Positions 34,828 through 43,286 of a stretch of DNA of 64,000 nt are shown here, piece after piece. The position numbers and the translations under genes are program-made. The notes beneath the pieces are model-generated. The model did not search any database. It had not been told where the DNA came from and saw only the letters and a program-made list of their open reading frames with translations. The DNA is from UBA1479 sp963976055. GTDB lineage: Bacteria; Pseudomonadota; Alphaproteobacteria; Rhodospirillales; Casp-alpha2. The stretch lies in NCBI GenBank assembly GCA_963976055.1, contig CAXBJB010000001.1, positions 1 to 64,000 of the forward strand, read 5' to 3'. Position 1 is the first letter of the stretch; the number at the start of each line of letters is the position of its first letter.

Positions 34828-35462
34828 TGAGTCGGCGTCCACGCCGCGGCACCCCGGTGGGGGCGGGCCGGCTGCTGGCCATGGCGATCATCGTCGCCGT
34901 GATCTGGGGCGTCGGCCTGTTCCAGTTCGCCGATACCATTCCGGCCAAGGTCGAGGACCCGGGCACCCGCACGGACGCCATCGTGGTCCTGACCGGCGGC
35001 AGCGGGCGGCTCGACGAGGGCTTGGACCTGCTGGCCCGCGACCTTGCCGGGCAACTGTTCGTGTCGGGTGTCTATCACGGGCTCGACGTGGAACGCCTGG
35101 TGCAGATTTCCAAGCGCGAGCCGGAAGGCCTGGAGCCCCGCATCGGCATCGGCAACGCCGTCAACACGGTGGGCAACGCGGCGGAAACGCGGGTCTGGAT
35201 GGTCAAGCGCGGGTTCACGTCGCTGCGTCTGGTGACCGGGGCCTATCACATGCCGCGCTCGCTGGCCGAATTCCATTTCTTCATGCCGGGGGTCGAGATC
35301 ATTCCCAATCCCGTATTTCCCGAGCATGTGAAGCAGAAGTACTGGTGGGCCTGGCCCGGCACGGCCAGCCTGATCGTTTCGGAATACAACAAGTGGCTGT
35401 TCGCCCGTGCCCGGCACTGGGTGTCCAGCCTGTTCGCGCCGCCCCGCCCGGCCCTTAAATGA
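34827..35462 (+). CDS. YdcF family (DUF218) membrane protein
   Basis: This 211-residue protein has one N-terminal helix (about 12-30) and a DUF218/YdcF domain: DAIVVLTGGSGRLDEG at about 50-65, NAVNTVGNAAETR, and LVTGAYHMPRSL with a conserved His. Members such as SanA and YdcF are thought to act in the envelope; the substrate is not known. It overlaps ftsX by one base and the acyltransferase gene by 4, so it belongs to the ftsEX operon. Confidence 0.88.
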   Translation: MSRRPRRGTPVGAGRLLAMAIIVAVIWGVGLFQFADTIPAKVEDPGTRTDAIVVLTGGSGRLDEGLDLLARDLAGQLFVSGVYHGLDVERLVQISKREPEGLEPRIGIGNAVNTVGNAAETRVWMVKRGFTSLRLVTGAYHMPRSLAEFHFFMPGVEIIPNPVFPEHVKQKYWWAWPGTASLIVSEYNKWLFARARHWVSSLFAPPRPALK

Positions 35463-36247
35463 GGGGGCCGGCCATGATTCTCGTCCGCTCGATCCTGTTC
35501 GGGGCGCTGTTCTTTCCGTGGAGCGCGCTGTGCTCCATCTTCGTGCCGATCTCGCTGATCTTTCCGCGCAAGTTCATGCAGACCATCGTCAAGGTCTGGG
35601 GCATCGGCGTGCGCTTCTTGTTGAAATGGGTGGTCGGGCTGACCTGGCGGGCCGAGGGCCTGGACAACGTTCCGCCGGGCCCCTGCGTGATCGCGTCCAA
35701 GCACCAGAGTGCGTGGGACACGATGGTGTTCCACGTGCTGCTGCCCGATCCGGTCTATGTCGTGAAGAAGGAACTGACGCGCATCCCGTTCTGGGGCTGG
35801 GGCTTCTACAAGGCCGGCTGCGTCGTGGTCGACCGCAAGGCGGGGGCCAAGGCGCTCAAGCATCTGGTGGTCGGCGTGCAGGTCGCATTGGCGCGCGGCA
35901 GCCAGGTCGTGATCTTCCCCGAGGGTACGCGCACCGCCCCCGACCAGAAGGTCGATTATCACCCGGGCATCGCCGCCATCTACCGCGACGCCAACGTACC
36001 GGTGGTGCCCGTGGCGCTCGATTCCGGTCTGTTCTGGGGCCGCATGGCGGCGCTCAAGTACCCGGGCGAGATCACGATCCGGTTCATGGAACCGATCCAG
36101 CCGGGCGGCGACCGGCGCGAATTCCTGGGCCTGTTGCAGGGCCGGGTCGAAGGCGAAAGTGCGAAACTGATGGCGGAAAAGCGCGCGCGCTATCCCTGGC
36201 TGCCCGCCCCCCGGCCAACCCCGCCGTCTGCTGTGGAAAACGGGTAA
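35459..36247 (+). CDS. plsC: 1-acyl-sn-glycerol-3-phosphate acyltransferase family protein
   Basis: This 262-residue protein adds the second fatty acid to lysophosphatidic acid. It has an N-terminal membrane segment (about 5-45), then the acyltransferase motifs KHQSAWDT (HX4D) near 81, GCVVVDRK, FPEGTRT near 160 and VPVVPVALDSG. The ATG overlaps the previous stop (ATGA). It is the last gene of the ftsEX operon, linking division and phospholipid synthesis. A second PlsC-like protein (OlsA) is elsewhere in the window, with a different partner. Confidence 0.88.
   Translation: MRGPAMILVRSILFGALFFPWSALCSIFVPISLIFPRKFMQTIVKVWGIGVRFLLKWVVGLTWRAEGLDNVPPGPCVIASKHQSAWDTMVFHVLLPDPVYVVKKELTRIPFWGWGFYKAGCVVVDRKAGAKALKHLVVGVQVALARGSQVVIFPEGTRTAPDQKVDYHPGIAAIYRDANVPVVPVALDSGLFWGRMAALKYPGEITIRFMEPIQPGGDRREFLGLLQGRVEGESAKLMAEKRARYPWLPAPRPTPPSAVENG
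36232..36240 (-). promoter_or_regulatory. DnaA-box-like site upstream of nrdJ
   Basis: TGTGGAAAA here is TTTTCCACA on the other strand, a DnaA box variant. It lies at the end of the acyltransferase gene, 178 bases before nrdJ. DnaA controls ribonucleotide reductase genes in some bacteria, so a link is possible; a single site could be chance. Confidence 0.3.
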
Positions 36248-36352
36248 AACCTCCCAACCGCCCGCTCAGCACCGCGCTCCGGCCCCCTGTCCTGTGGGCC
36301 GTTCTGGGGGCTTTTTGCCGCTTCCTGTGGGAAACATAAAGTGAACAAGCGT

Positions 36353-36381
36353 TTGACCGGATAGCGGTAAACACTTACATT
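36353..36381 (+). promoter_or_regulatory. Putative nrdJ promoter
   Basis: TTGACC (36353-36358), a 17-base spacer and TACATT (36376-36381) resemble a vegetative promoter and would start RNA about 30 bases before the GTG of nrdJ. No B12 riboswitch or NrdR box pair is seen. Confidence 0.45.
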
Positions 36382-36417
36382 TACTGAAAATTCCCCAGCA
36401 CAAAGGATTACGGGCCC

Positions 36418-38778
36418 GTGTCTCAACCGCCTGCCACGCCGAGCGTGCCGATCGCCGCCATTTCCCAGCAGATCTGGGACATGAAGTACCGGTTGAAATC
36501 GCCGGACGGACGGCCCGTGGACAAGACCATTGACGACACCTGGAACCGGGTTGCGGCGGCCCTGGCGGCCAAGGAAGCCGATCCCGAAGCCTGGACGCCG
36601 CGCTTCAAGGACGCCCTCTCCGGGTTCAAGTTCCTGCCCGCCGGGCGCATTATTTCCGGCGCCGGGACGGAGCGCATGGTGACCCTGTTCAACTGCTTCG
36701 TCATGGGTGAAATCCCCGACGACATGTCGGGTATCTTCGACAATCTGAAGGAAGCGGCCCTGACCATGCAGCAGGGCGGCGGCATCGGCTACGACTTCTC
36801 GACGCTCCGGCCCAAGGGGTCCTTGGTCAAGCGCGTGGGCGCGGACGCGTCCGGGCCGCTGTCGTTCATGGACGTGTGGGACAGCATGTGCCGCACCATC
36901 ATGTCCGCCGGTTCGCGCCGGGGCGCGATGATGGCGACCATGCGCTGCGACCACCCGGATATCGAGGATTTCATCGCCGCCAAGCGCGAGCCGGGCCGCC
37001 TGCGCATGTTCAATCTGTCGGTTCTCGTCACGGACGCGTTCATGCGTGCGGTCAAGGAAGACGCGCCGTGGGAACTGACCTTCGGCGGTACCGCCTACCG
37101 CACCCTGCCGGCCCGCGAACTGTGGGACAAGATCATGCGCGGCACCTATGCCTATGCCGAACCCGGCGTGATCTTCATCGACCGCATCAACGCGCGCAAC
37201 AATCTGGCCTATTGCGAGACCATCCACGCCACCAACCCCTGCGGCGAACAGCCGCTGCCGCCCTACGGCGCCTGTCTGCTGGGCTCGGTCAATCTGGCGC
37301 GGCTGGTGGAAAACCCATTTGGTGAAGATGCCGGGGTCGATGCCGAGGCCCTGGACAAGCTGGTCCGCACCGCCGTGCGCATGATGGACAACGTGGTCGA
37401 CGCGTCGAACTTCCCGTTGGAGGCCCAGCGCCACGAGGCCCAGGCCAAGCGCCGCATCGGGCTCGGGGTCACGGGCCTGGCCGATGCGCTCATCATGTGT
37501 GGTGCCCGCTACGGCGGCAGCAAGGCCGTGCGCCTGACCGAACAATGGCTGCGCGCGATCCAGCGCTCGGCCTATCTCGCCTCCGTCGATCTGGCCCGTG
37601 AAAAGGGCGCGTTTCCGCTGTATGACCGGGATGCTTACCTCGCCGGTGAACACGTCCAGACCCTGGACCAGGACGTGAAGGACGCCATTGCCGAGCACGG
37701 CATCCGCAACGCGCTGCTCACCTCCGTCGCCCCCACGGGCACGATCTCGCTGTTCGCCGACAACGTGTCGTCGGGGCTGGAACCCGTGTTCTCCTTCAAA
37801 TACACCCGCCACGTGCTGATGCCCGACGGCACCCGCCGCGAGGAAGAAGTCACCGATTACGCCTACCGCCTGTTTAAGCGCCTGCGGGGCGAGGACGCGG
37901 TGCTGACCGACGCCTTCGTCGATGCGCAGAGCCTCAGCCCCAACGACCATCTGGTCATGCAGGCGGCGGTGCAGAAGTATATCGATAGCTCCATTTCCAA
38001 GACCATCAACGTGCCGGAAAGCATCGCCTTCGACGACTTCAAGGACATCTACATGCAGGCCTACGACCTGGGCTGCAAGGGCTGCACCACCTATCGGCCC
38101 AACGACGTCACGGGCGCCGTGCTGGAGGTCAAGAAGGAAGCCAAGGCGGACGAGCCCGAACTGCCGCTGGAACCCGCGACGCGCAAGGTGCTGCCGGTGG
38201 ACGAAGGCGATTCCGGCTCTGTCGTGCGCATGTTCCAGCCCCTCGACCGGCCGGGCGAACTTCCCGGGCGGACCTACAAGGTCAAATGGCCGGAAAGCGA
38301 CCACGCGCTTTACATCACCATCAACGACGTGATGGACGACAGCGGCCGCATCCGCCCGTTCGAGATTTTCATCAATTCCAAGAACACGGAACATTACGCC
38401 TGGACCGTGGCCCTGACCCGCATGATTTCCGCCGTGTTCCGGCGCGGCGGCGACGTGTCCTTCGTGGTCGAGGAACTGAAGGCCGTGTTCGACCCGCGCG
38501 GCGGGCAATGGATGGGCGGGCGCTACGTGCCGTCGTTGCTGGCCGCCATCGGCGGGGTCATTGAACAGCACATGATCCAGTCCGGCTTCCTGCCCAACCC
38601 GGACAAGGACAAGCAGGACCGTGACGCGCAGGAACTGCCCAAGGCGGTGGGCCACGACGGCCCCTTGCTGTCCGGCGCCGCCCCCTTCCGGCAATGCCCG
38701 AAATGCGCCCAGGCCTCCCTGGTGCGTCAGGAAGGCTGCGATACCTGCACAAGCTGTGGTTATTCAAAGTGCGGGTGA
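36418..38778 (+). CDS. nrdJ: Adenosylcobalamin-dependent (class II) ribonucleoside-diphosphate reductase
   Basis: NrdJ makes deoxyribonucleotides with adenosylcobalamin, with or without oxygen. The 786-residue protein has the N-terminal finger-like region, LFNCFVM and QQGGGIGYDF, the radical-site loop NPCGEQPLPPYG (C275, E277), PTGTISLFADN and an STSIxxT-like end to the barrel. The C-terminus has a zinc ribbon of six cysteines (CPKC ... CDTCTSCGYSKC). The GTG start follows AAAGGA. Its cofactor links it to the adenosyltransferase gene at 13.2 kb. Length is normal for the bacterial TIGR02504 type. Confidence 0.95.
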   Translation: MSQPPATPSVPIAAISQQIWDMKYRLKSPDGRPVDKTIDDTWNRVAAALAAKEADPEAWTPRFKDALSGFKFLPAGRIISGAGTERMVTLFNCFVMGEIPDDMSGIFDNLKEAALTMQQGGGIGYDFSTLRPKGSLVKRVGADASGPLSFMDVWDSMCRTIMSAGSRRGAMMATMRCDHPDIEDFIAAKREPGRLRMFNLSVLVTDAFMRAVKEDAPWELTFGGTAYRTLPARELWDKIMRGTYAYAEPGVIFIDRINARNNLAYCETIHATNPCGEQPLPPYGACLLGSVNLARLVENPFGEDAGVDAEALDKLVRTAVRMMDNVVDASNFPLEAQRHEAQAKRRIGLGVTGLADALIMCGARYGGSKAVRLTEQWLRAIQRSAYLASVDLAREKGAFPLYDRDAYLAGEHVQTLDQDVKDAIAEHGIRNALLTSVAPTGTISLFADNVSSGLEPVFSFKYTRHVLMPDGTRREEEVTDYAYRLFKRLRGEDAVLTDAFVDAQSLSPNDHLVMQAAVQKYIDSSISKTINVPESIAFDDFKDIYMQAYDLGCKGCTTYRPNDVTGAVLEVKKEAKADEPELPLEPATRKVLPVDEGDSGSVVRMFQPLDRPGELPGRTYKVKWPESDHALYITINDVMDDSGRIRPFEIFINSKNTEHYAWTVALTRMISAVFRRGGDVSFVVEELKAVFDPRGGQWMGGRYVPSLLAAIGGVIEQHMIQSGFLPNPDKDKQDRDAQELPKAVGHDGPLLSGAAPFRQCPKCAQASLVRQEGCDTCTSCGYSKCG

Positions 38779-38779
38779 C

Positions 38780-39310
38780 CTAGCCATCCCCGACTTGGCG
38801 TAATATCTGCTCCAGCCCCGCATCGCGAATGCCCATCTCGCGCAGGTGGGCGACGGTGTTCTTCAGGTAGTCGACGCAGGCGCCGCGTTTGCCCTGGCCC
38901 TGGGCGACCATGCGGGCGGCCTCGTCCACGGGCCGGGCACCCGCGTAATAGTCGCTGCCGTGATTGACGACGAAGGCGGCCCCCGTCACGGGCTCGCCGC
39001 CGACGGCCATCTTCAGCCAGCGCAGGTGGTATTCGCCCTCCGACGTTTCGCGTTCGTGCAGATGGGCCATCACGGCGTCACGGTCACGTCCGCGAATGCG
39101 GAAGCCGAGCCCCCGGCACGACCCGCCGCGGTCGAGGCCGAGCACCAGCCCCGGTATCTCGCGCGTGCCCCGGTAGTCGAAGGAATAGAGGCAGAGGGCG
39201 CGGTGATAGCCATGGAGCCGCGCCGGGCGCGTTTCCGCGAAGGGGAAATCCGCGTCCCACATCAGCGAGCCGTAGGCGAACAGCCAGAAATCGTCGGTCG
39301 GTGTCGGCAT
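38780..39310 (-). CDS. ChaC-like gamma-glutamylcyclotransferase
   Basis: This 176-residue protein degrades glutathione to 5-oxoproline and Cys-Gly or acts on other gamma-glutamyl amines. The family signature FAYGSLMW is near the N-terminus (about 9-16), followed by RARLHGYHRALCLYS-like sequence and GLDRGGSCRGLGFRI; the catalytic Glu is in RETSEGEYHLRW. It lies convergent with nrdJ. The ATG start is at 39310, with no clear ribosome site. Confidence 0.9.
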   Translation of the reverse strand: MPTPTDDFWLFAYGSLMWDADFPFAETRPARLHGYHRALCLYSFDYRGTREIPGLVLGLDRGGSCRGLGFRIRGRDRDAVMAHLHERETSEGEYHLRWLKMAVGGEPVTGAAFVVNHGSDYYAGARPVDEAARMVAQGQGKRGACVDYLKNTVAHLREMGIRDAGLEQILRQVGDG

Positions 39311-39363
39311 GGGCCATTGTTAGCCGCAGTGTCCGTCGGCCGCCAGGGAGAATCCCGCCCGCT

Positions 39364-39466
39364 CCCCCTCACCCTGACCCTCTCCCCCAAGGGGGAGAGG
39401 GAACCGCGGCTATAATCTTCCTCCCTCTCCCCCGCCGTGGTGGGGGAGAGGGCCGGGGTGAGGGGG
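39364..39466. repeat. REP-like double palindrome
   Basis: Two hairpins with the same arm sequence lie here: CCCTCTCCCCC-AA-GGGGGAGAGGG (39378-39401) and the same arms spaced by 8 bases (39423-39452). The outer parts CCCCCTCACCC (left) and GGGGTGAGGGGG (right) pair as well, so the whole stretch of about 100 bases can fold on itself. This design is known from dispersed intergenic repeats in proteobacteria. It sits between the ChaC and DUF2125 genes. Confidence 0.8.
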
Positions 39467-39513
39467 CTGCCTCGCCCCTTTCGTGTCCTTGCTCATTGCG
39501 CCTATAACCCTTC

Positions 39514-40599
39514 ATGGCTTTCACTCCGCGCCGATTCCTGGACCACCTGCGCACGGCACCGCCGCTGGCGCGCCGCATCGCCGTGGCATTGCCGCTGGTG
39601 GCGATCCTGGGTTACGCCGTGTTCTGGTTCACGGTCGCGGGCGTCGCGGAAAAACAGGTCCGCGCCTGGACCCTGGCCCAGGCGGCGCACGGGGTCACGA
39701 TCACCCATGGCGCCTTGGCGACCGGCGGCTTTCCCTTTCGTGTCGATATCCGCATCGCGGCCCCCGCCGCCGCCTGGCCCGGCGGGACCTGGCGCGGCCC
39801 GGAGCTGATGCTGTCGGCGGCGCCCTGGGACTGGCGGCGCCTCAATTGGCGGGCCGACGGCGTCCATGACGTGACCTGGACGGGCAGGGACGGCGCGGTG
39901 CATCAGGCGGCGCTGACCGCCCGCCATCTGGAAGGCTGGGGCGAGGCGGGCAGGGGCGGCCTGCCCCGTATCGAAGCCTGGCTGACCGATGGCTCCCTGG
40001 CGCTTGCCGGCGGCCCGGTCACGGCGCGGGGGGTGCTGGTCCAGATCTTGCCGCCCGGGCCCGATGACGCGGAGGCCGCCGGAGACGGCACGCCGCGCCT
40101 GCCTATTTCCGTCGATGCCAAGGGCGTCACCCTGCCGCCCGGCCTGGGCACGGCGCTGGGGCACGACGTCGATCGCCTGGCCCTGGAAACGTCCCTCAAC
40201 GGCCCCATCGGCAAAGGCCCCTGGCCAGAACCGGCGCTGGCTTGGCGCGATGCGGGCGGGGTGCTGGAAATCAAGCAATTGGGAATCGTTCACGGCCCCC
40301 TGAACCTGACGGGGGAGGGCACCCTGGCGATTGATCCTGCGGGCCAGCCCGAAGGCGCCTTCACCGCCCGCGTCACGGGTTTCGCGGAAACGGTCGAGGC
40401 CCTGCGCAAGGCGGGCATCGTCGACAACCGCGCCGCCGACGCCGTGCAGGTGATTCTGGGGTTGCTGTCCAAGGGGCCGGCGGGCGGCCCCCGCACCCTC
40501 GATGTGCCGATGACCCTGCAGGACCGCACGCTCAGTCTGGGGGCCGTGCAACTGTTGCGCCTCAAGCCCGTCGACTGGTTCATACCCTCCGGGTCGTGA
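39514..40599 (+). CDS. DUF2125 family membrane-associated protein
   Basis: This 361-residue protein has an N-terminal helix (about 20-45) and then an extended, strand-rich domain with GVTITHGALATGGFPFRVDI near 63-82, characteristic of DUF2125 alphaproteobacterial proteins. It ends in LLRLKPVDWF. The domain resembles AsmA-type periplasmic proteins, suggesting work in the envelope, but that is inference. Its stop overlaps a possible early GTG start of the YqgE gene. Confidence 0.82.
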   Translation: MAFTPRRFLDHLRTAPPLARRIAVALPLVAILGYAVFWFTVAGVAEKQVRAWTLAQAAHGVTITHGALATGGFPFRVDIRIAAPAAAWPGGTWRGPELMLSAAPWDWRRLNWRADGVHDVTWTGRDGAVHQAALTARHLEGWGEAGRGGLPRIEAWLTDGSLALAGGPVTARGVLVQILPPGPDDAEAAGDGTPRLPISVDAKGVTLPPGLGTALGHDVDRLALETSLNGPIGKGPWPEPALAWRDAGGVLEIKQLGIVHGPLNLTGEGTLAIDPAGQPEGAFTARVTGFAETVEALRKAGIVDNRAADAVQVILGLLSKGPAGGPRTLDVPMTLQDRTLSLGAVQLLRLKPVDWFIPSGS

Positions 40600-40646
40600 G
40601 CGCCGCCGGTTCGAAATCGGCGGCCCGGTCTGTTATGCTTGGTTCC

Positions 40647-41279
40647 ATGATCCGCGCATTGATCCTGACCGTTCTGCTGACGGCGGCATCCCCGGCCCTG
40701 GCCGGCGACGCGACCAAGGCCGGCGCCCCGCCCGCGCCGCAGTACGGCCCCTACTATTCGGGCCAGCTTCTGGTCGCCGGGCCGACCATGCCCGACCCGC
40801 GATTCCAGGGGGCAGTGATCTATCTCGCCGACCATGACGCCGAGGGGGCGTTCGGGCTGGTCGTCAACCGGCCCGTGGGCGGGGGGCCCGTGCGCGACTT
40901 CCTGCTCGGCCTCGGCATGCAGCCGGACCCGGCGGAAAACATCACAGGTGACGTGCGCATCCATGCGGGCGGCCCGGTCGAACCGGGGGCGGGCTTCGTC
41001 CTGCACACCAACGACTACCAGACCGAAACCACGGGCATGCTGCGCGGCAAGGTCGCCGTGACCGCCAGCCTGAAGGCGGTCAAGGACATCGGCCTGGGCA
41101 AGGGACCGCGCCGCTACCTGATCCTGCTGGGCTACGCGGGCTGGACATCGGGGCAGTTGGAGGCCGAAATGCGCCGGGGCGACTGGATGATCGCGCCCTA
41201 TGACGAAGGCACCGTGTTCGGTGCGGACGACGCGGGAAAATGGGATCGGGCGCGGAAATCCGCCGGCATCCCCATGTAG
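40647..41279 (+). CDS. YqgE/AlgH family protein
   Basis: This 210-residue protein matches the YqgE/AlgH family: SGQLLVAGPTMPDPRF at about 35-50, GAFGLVVNRPVG and GYAGWTSGQLEAEM. It is unusual in having an N-terminal hydrophobic segment like a signal peptide (residues 1-21), whereas E. coli YqgE is cytoplasmic. I chose the ATG at 40647; starts at 40635 or the GTG at 40596 (overlapping the previous stop) are possible. No ribosome site decides between them. The family role is not settled. Confidence 0.82.
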   Translation: MIRALILTVLLTAASPALAGDATKAGAPPAPQYGPYYSGQLLVAGPTMPDPRFQGAVIYLADHDAEGAFGLVVNRPVGGGPVRDFLLGLGMQPDPAENITGDVRIHAGGPVEPGAGFVLHTNDYQTETTGMLRGKVAVTASLKAVKDIGLGKGPRRYLILLGYAGWTSGQLEAEMRRGDWMIAPYDEGTVFGADDAGKWDRARKSAGIPM

Positions 41280-41349
41280 CGGCCCGCCCGGCGTTGACTC
41301 GCCGGGGACGGGGAACTAGCGTCCCCGCAGACCGAACAGGAAGCCGCCG

Positions 41350-41796
41350 GTGACAGCAGGCACGAACACTTTCATCTCACACAAGCGTCGCCGGCGCGCC
41401 ACGGGTGCCCTGCTGCTCGCGGGCCTGTGGCTGAAGGTCTTCGTCATCGCCCTGGGGCTGGCCCAGCCCGCGCAGGCGGCCCACGATGGGGTCGGTTCGC
41501 CGGAACGGGACCTGCTGGCCGCCCTGCACGTCATCTGCTCCTCGGACGGGATCAAGGTTATTGGATCATCGGACGGTGACGGCGACGGCATTCCGAAGTC
41601 GGCCGGCATGGACCTGCTCGATTGTGCGCGGTGCTGCTGCACGCCCGTCCACGGCGCGCCGCTGATACAGGGCGATTGCACGGTCCAGGCGGCGGCACAT
41701 GCGGTCCTCCTGCCCGCGCCCGCATCCCTGATTTCCGGGCAGGTTGTTGAGCGTGCGGCGCATCCTCGGGCACCGCCGGTTCGGGGCCGCGCCTGA
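41350..41796 (+). CDS. DUF2946-like secreted protein
   Basis: This 148-residue protein has a hydrophobic N-terminal helix after a basic start (about 20-43, ending AQAAH) and a later CARCCCTP cluster (DCARCCCTPVHG), plus a separate Cys; a tail of RAPPVRGRA follows. This fits DUF2946-type proteins, which neighbour copper genes. The next gene is a PCu(A)C copper chaperone, so a copper-related role is likely. The GTG start is uncertain. The three adjacent cysteines could bind a metal. Confidence 0.65.
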   Translation: MTAGTNTFISHKRRRRATGALLLAGLWLKVFVIALGLAQPAQAAHDGVGSPERDLLAALHVICSSDGIKVIGSSDGDGDGIPKSAGMDLLDCARCCCTPVHGAPLIQGDCTVQAAAHAVLLPAPASLISGQVVERAAHPRAPPVRGRA

Positions 41797-41852
41797 ACCG
41801 ACCCGACCCATTCCGGGGCCTCCGCTTCTTCCGATTTCGAGGACATATCACC

Positions 41853-42356
41853 ATGAAGACCAAGACCAACCGCCGCATGGCGGCGCTGTTCGCCGCTGTT
41901 TTGAGCCTGTCCCTGCCCGCCCTTGTATGGGCGCACGACGCGAAAAGCCATGAGGCGGCGGCCCAGCGCGGCATCACCGTGACCGGCGCCTGGGCGCGCC
42001 CGACCATCGCCAAGATGCGCATTTCCGCCGCCTACTTCCAGGCCGCCACCACGGGCGGGGAGGACAAGCTGATCGCCGCCAAGACCCCCAATGCGGACAA
42101 GGCCGAACTTCACCAGCACATCATGGAGAACGGCATCGCCAAGATGCGCCCGGTCGACAGTGTCGCCATCGCCCCCGGCACGCCCGTGGTGTTTCAGCCG
42201 GGCGGCTACCACGTCATGATCATGGGCCTGAAGGGGGCACTGAACGAGGGCGACAGCTTTCCCCTGACCCTGACCTTCGAGAAGGCGGGCGACGTGACCG
42301 TCAACGTCATGGTGATGAAGAAGGCGATGATGGATCACGGCGCCCATAAGCATTGA
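41853..42356 (+). CDS. PCu(A)C periplasmic copper chaperone
   Basis: This 167-residue periplasmic protein binds Cu(I) and delivers it to cytochrome oxidase. It has a signal peptide (about 1-27) and the family metal motif: a His in ELHQHIMENGIAKM, and after about 25 residues GYHVMIMGL, giving the His and Met ligands. The first strand GVTVTGAWARP-like (GITVTGAWARP) is also typical. It follows the DUF2946-like gene by 56 bases, an expected copper pairing. Confidence 0.9.
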   Translation: MKTKTNRRMAALFAAVLSLSLPALVWAHDAKSHEAAAQRGITVTGAWARPTIAKMRISAAYFQAATTGGEDKLIAAKTPNADKAELHQHIMENGIAKMRPVDSVAIAPGTPVVFQPGGYHVMIMGLKGALNEGDSFPLTLTFEKAGDVTVNVMVMKKAMMDHGAHKH

Positions 42357-42386
42357 TGCCGAGACGCCGTCGCCGGAGTGTGGGGA

Positions 42387-43286
42387 TTACGCCTGCTTGG
42401 CGTCGATCACGCCCCGGCGCACGGCGCGGGTGCGGGTGAAGACCTCTTCCAGCCCGTCGCCGTCGCCCTTGCGGATCATGCGCTGCATGGCGGTCAGGTC
42501 CTCGGTGAAGCGGCCGAGGATTTCCAGCACCGCCTCGCGGTTGGTCAGGAAAATATCGCGCCACATCACCGGGTCCGAGGCCGCGATCCGCGTGAAGTCG
42601 CGGAACCCGGTGGCCGAAAATTCGATCACTTCCTTCTGCAAATCTGCGGACAGCTGCGTCGCCGTGTCGACGATGGTGTAGGCGATCAGGTGCGGCAGGT
42701 GCGAGGTGATGGCCAGAACCTGGTCGTGATGGGCCGGGTCCATGATCTCGACCTTGGAGCCGGCGCGCTGCCACAGCTCGGTGACCTTGGCGACGGCGGC
42801 TTCGTCCGTCCCGGTCTCGGGCGTCAGCAGGTGCCAGCGGCCTTCGAACAGTTCGGCGAAACCTGATTCCGGGCCGGAATGCTCGGTCCCCGCAAGCGGG
42901 TGGCCCGGCACCAGATGCACGCCCGCCGGCAGGTGCGGCTTGATGGCCTCGATGGCGGCGCGTTTCACGGAGCCCACGTCGGTCACGATGGCGCCCGGCT
43001 TCAGGGCCGGGGCGATGGCCTCGGCCACGGCGGCGTAAGCGCCCAAGGGCGTGCAGATCACGACGATGTCGGCATCGCGCGCGGCCTCGGCCGGGTCGGT
43101 CGTGACCTGATCGGCGAGGCCCAGCCGCACTGCGGCGTCCAGGGTTTCCTGGCGGCGCGCGGCCACGGCGATCTCGCCGGCCAGGCCGTCGCGGCGCACG
43201 ACGCGGGCCAGGGACGAGCCGATCAGCCCGATCCCGATGAAGGCCATGCGGTTGAACATCGGCCCATCCTTTTCCGGGGCACTCAT
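42387..43286 (-). CDS. tyrA: Prephenate/arogenate dehydrogenase
   Basis: This 299-residue NAD(P)-dependent enzyme makes 4-hydroxyphenylpyruvate or tyrosine from prephenate or arogenate. It has the Rossmann loop GIGLIGSSLARVV at about 18-30, VSDVGSVK-like TDVGSVK, HPLAGTEHSGPE holding the catalytic His, and FSATGFRDFTRIAAS. The start overlaps the stop of hisC (ATGA), and the three-gene order chorismate mutase - hisC - tyrA forms one operon. It lacks the ACT domain of some family members. Confidence 0.9.
   Translation of the reverse strand: MSAPEKDGPMFNRMAFIGIGLIGSSLARVVRRDGLAGEIAVAARRQETLDAAVRLGLADQVTTDPAEAARDADIVVICTPLGAYAAVAEAIAPALKPGAIVTDVGSVKRAAIEAIKPHLPAGVHLVPGHPLAGTEHSGPESGFAELFEGRWHLLTPETGTDEAAVAKVTELWQRAGSKVEIMDPAHHDQVLAITSHLPHLIAYTIVDTATQLSADLQKEVIEFSATGFRDFTRIAASDPVMWRDIFLTNREAVLEILGRFTEDLTAMQRMIRKGDGDGLEEVFTRTRAVRRGVIDAKQA

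Noticed and set aside
36248..36417. Cobalamin riboswitch or NrdR boxes before nrdJ
   Set aside because: No B12-box or paired ACAC-type NrdR sites could be found; ACACTTACATTT is only a loose partial match.
36190..38694. An 834-residue open frame opposite nrdJ
   Set aside because: It is wholly antisense to a gene with clear motifs and has no family pattern; long antisense frames are expected in GC-rich DNA with strong third-position bias.
40602..40624. A tRNA T-arm-like hairpin (GTTCGAAAT loop)
   Set aside because: The stem is 7 base pairs, the loop is 9, and no acceptor, D or anticodon arms are present.
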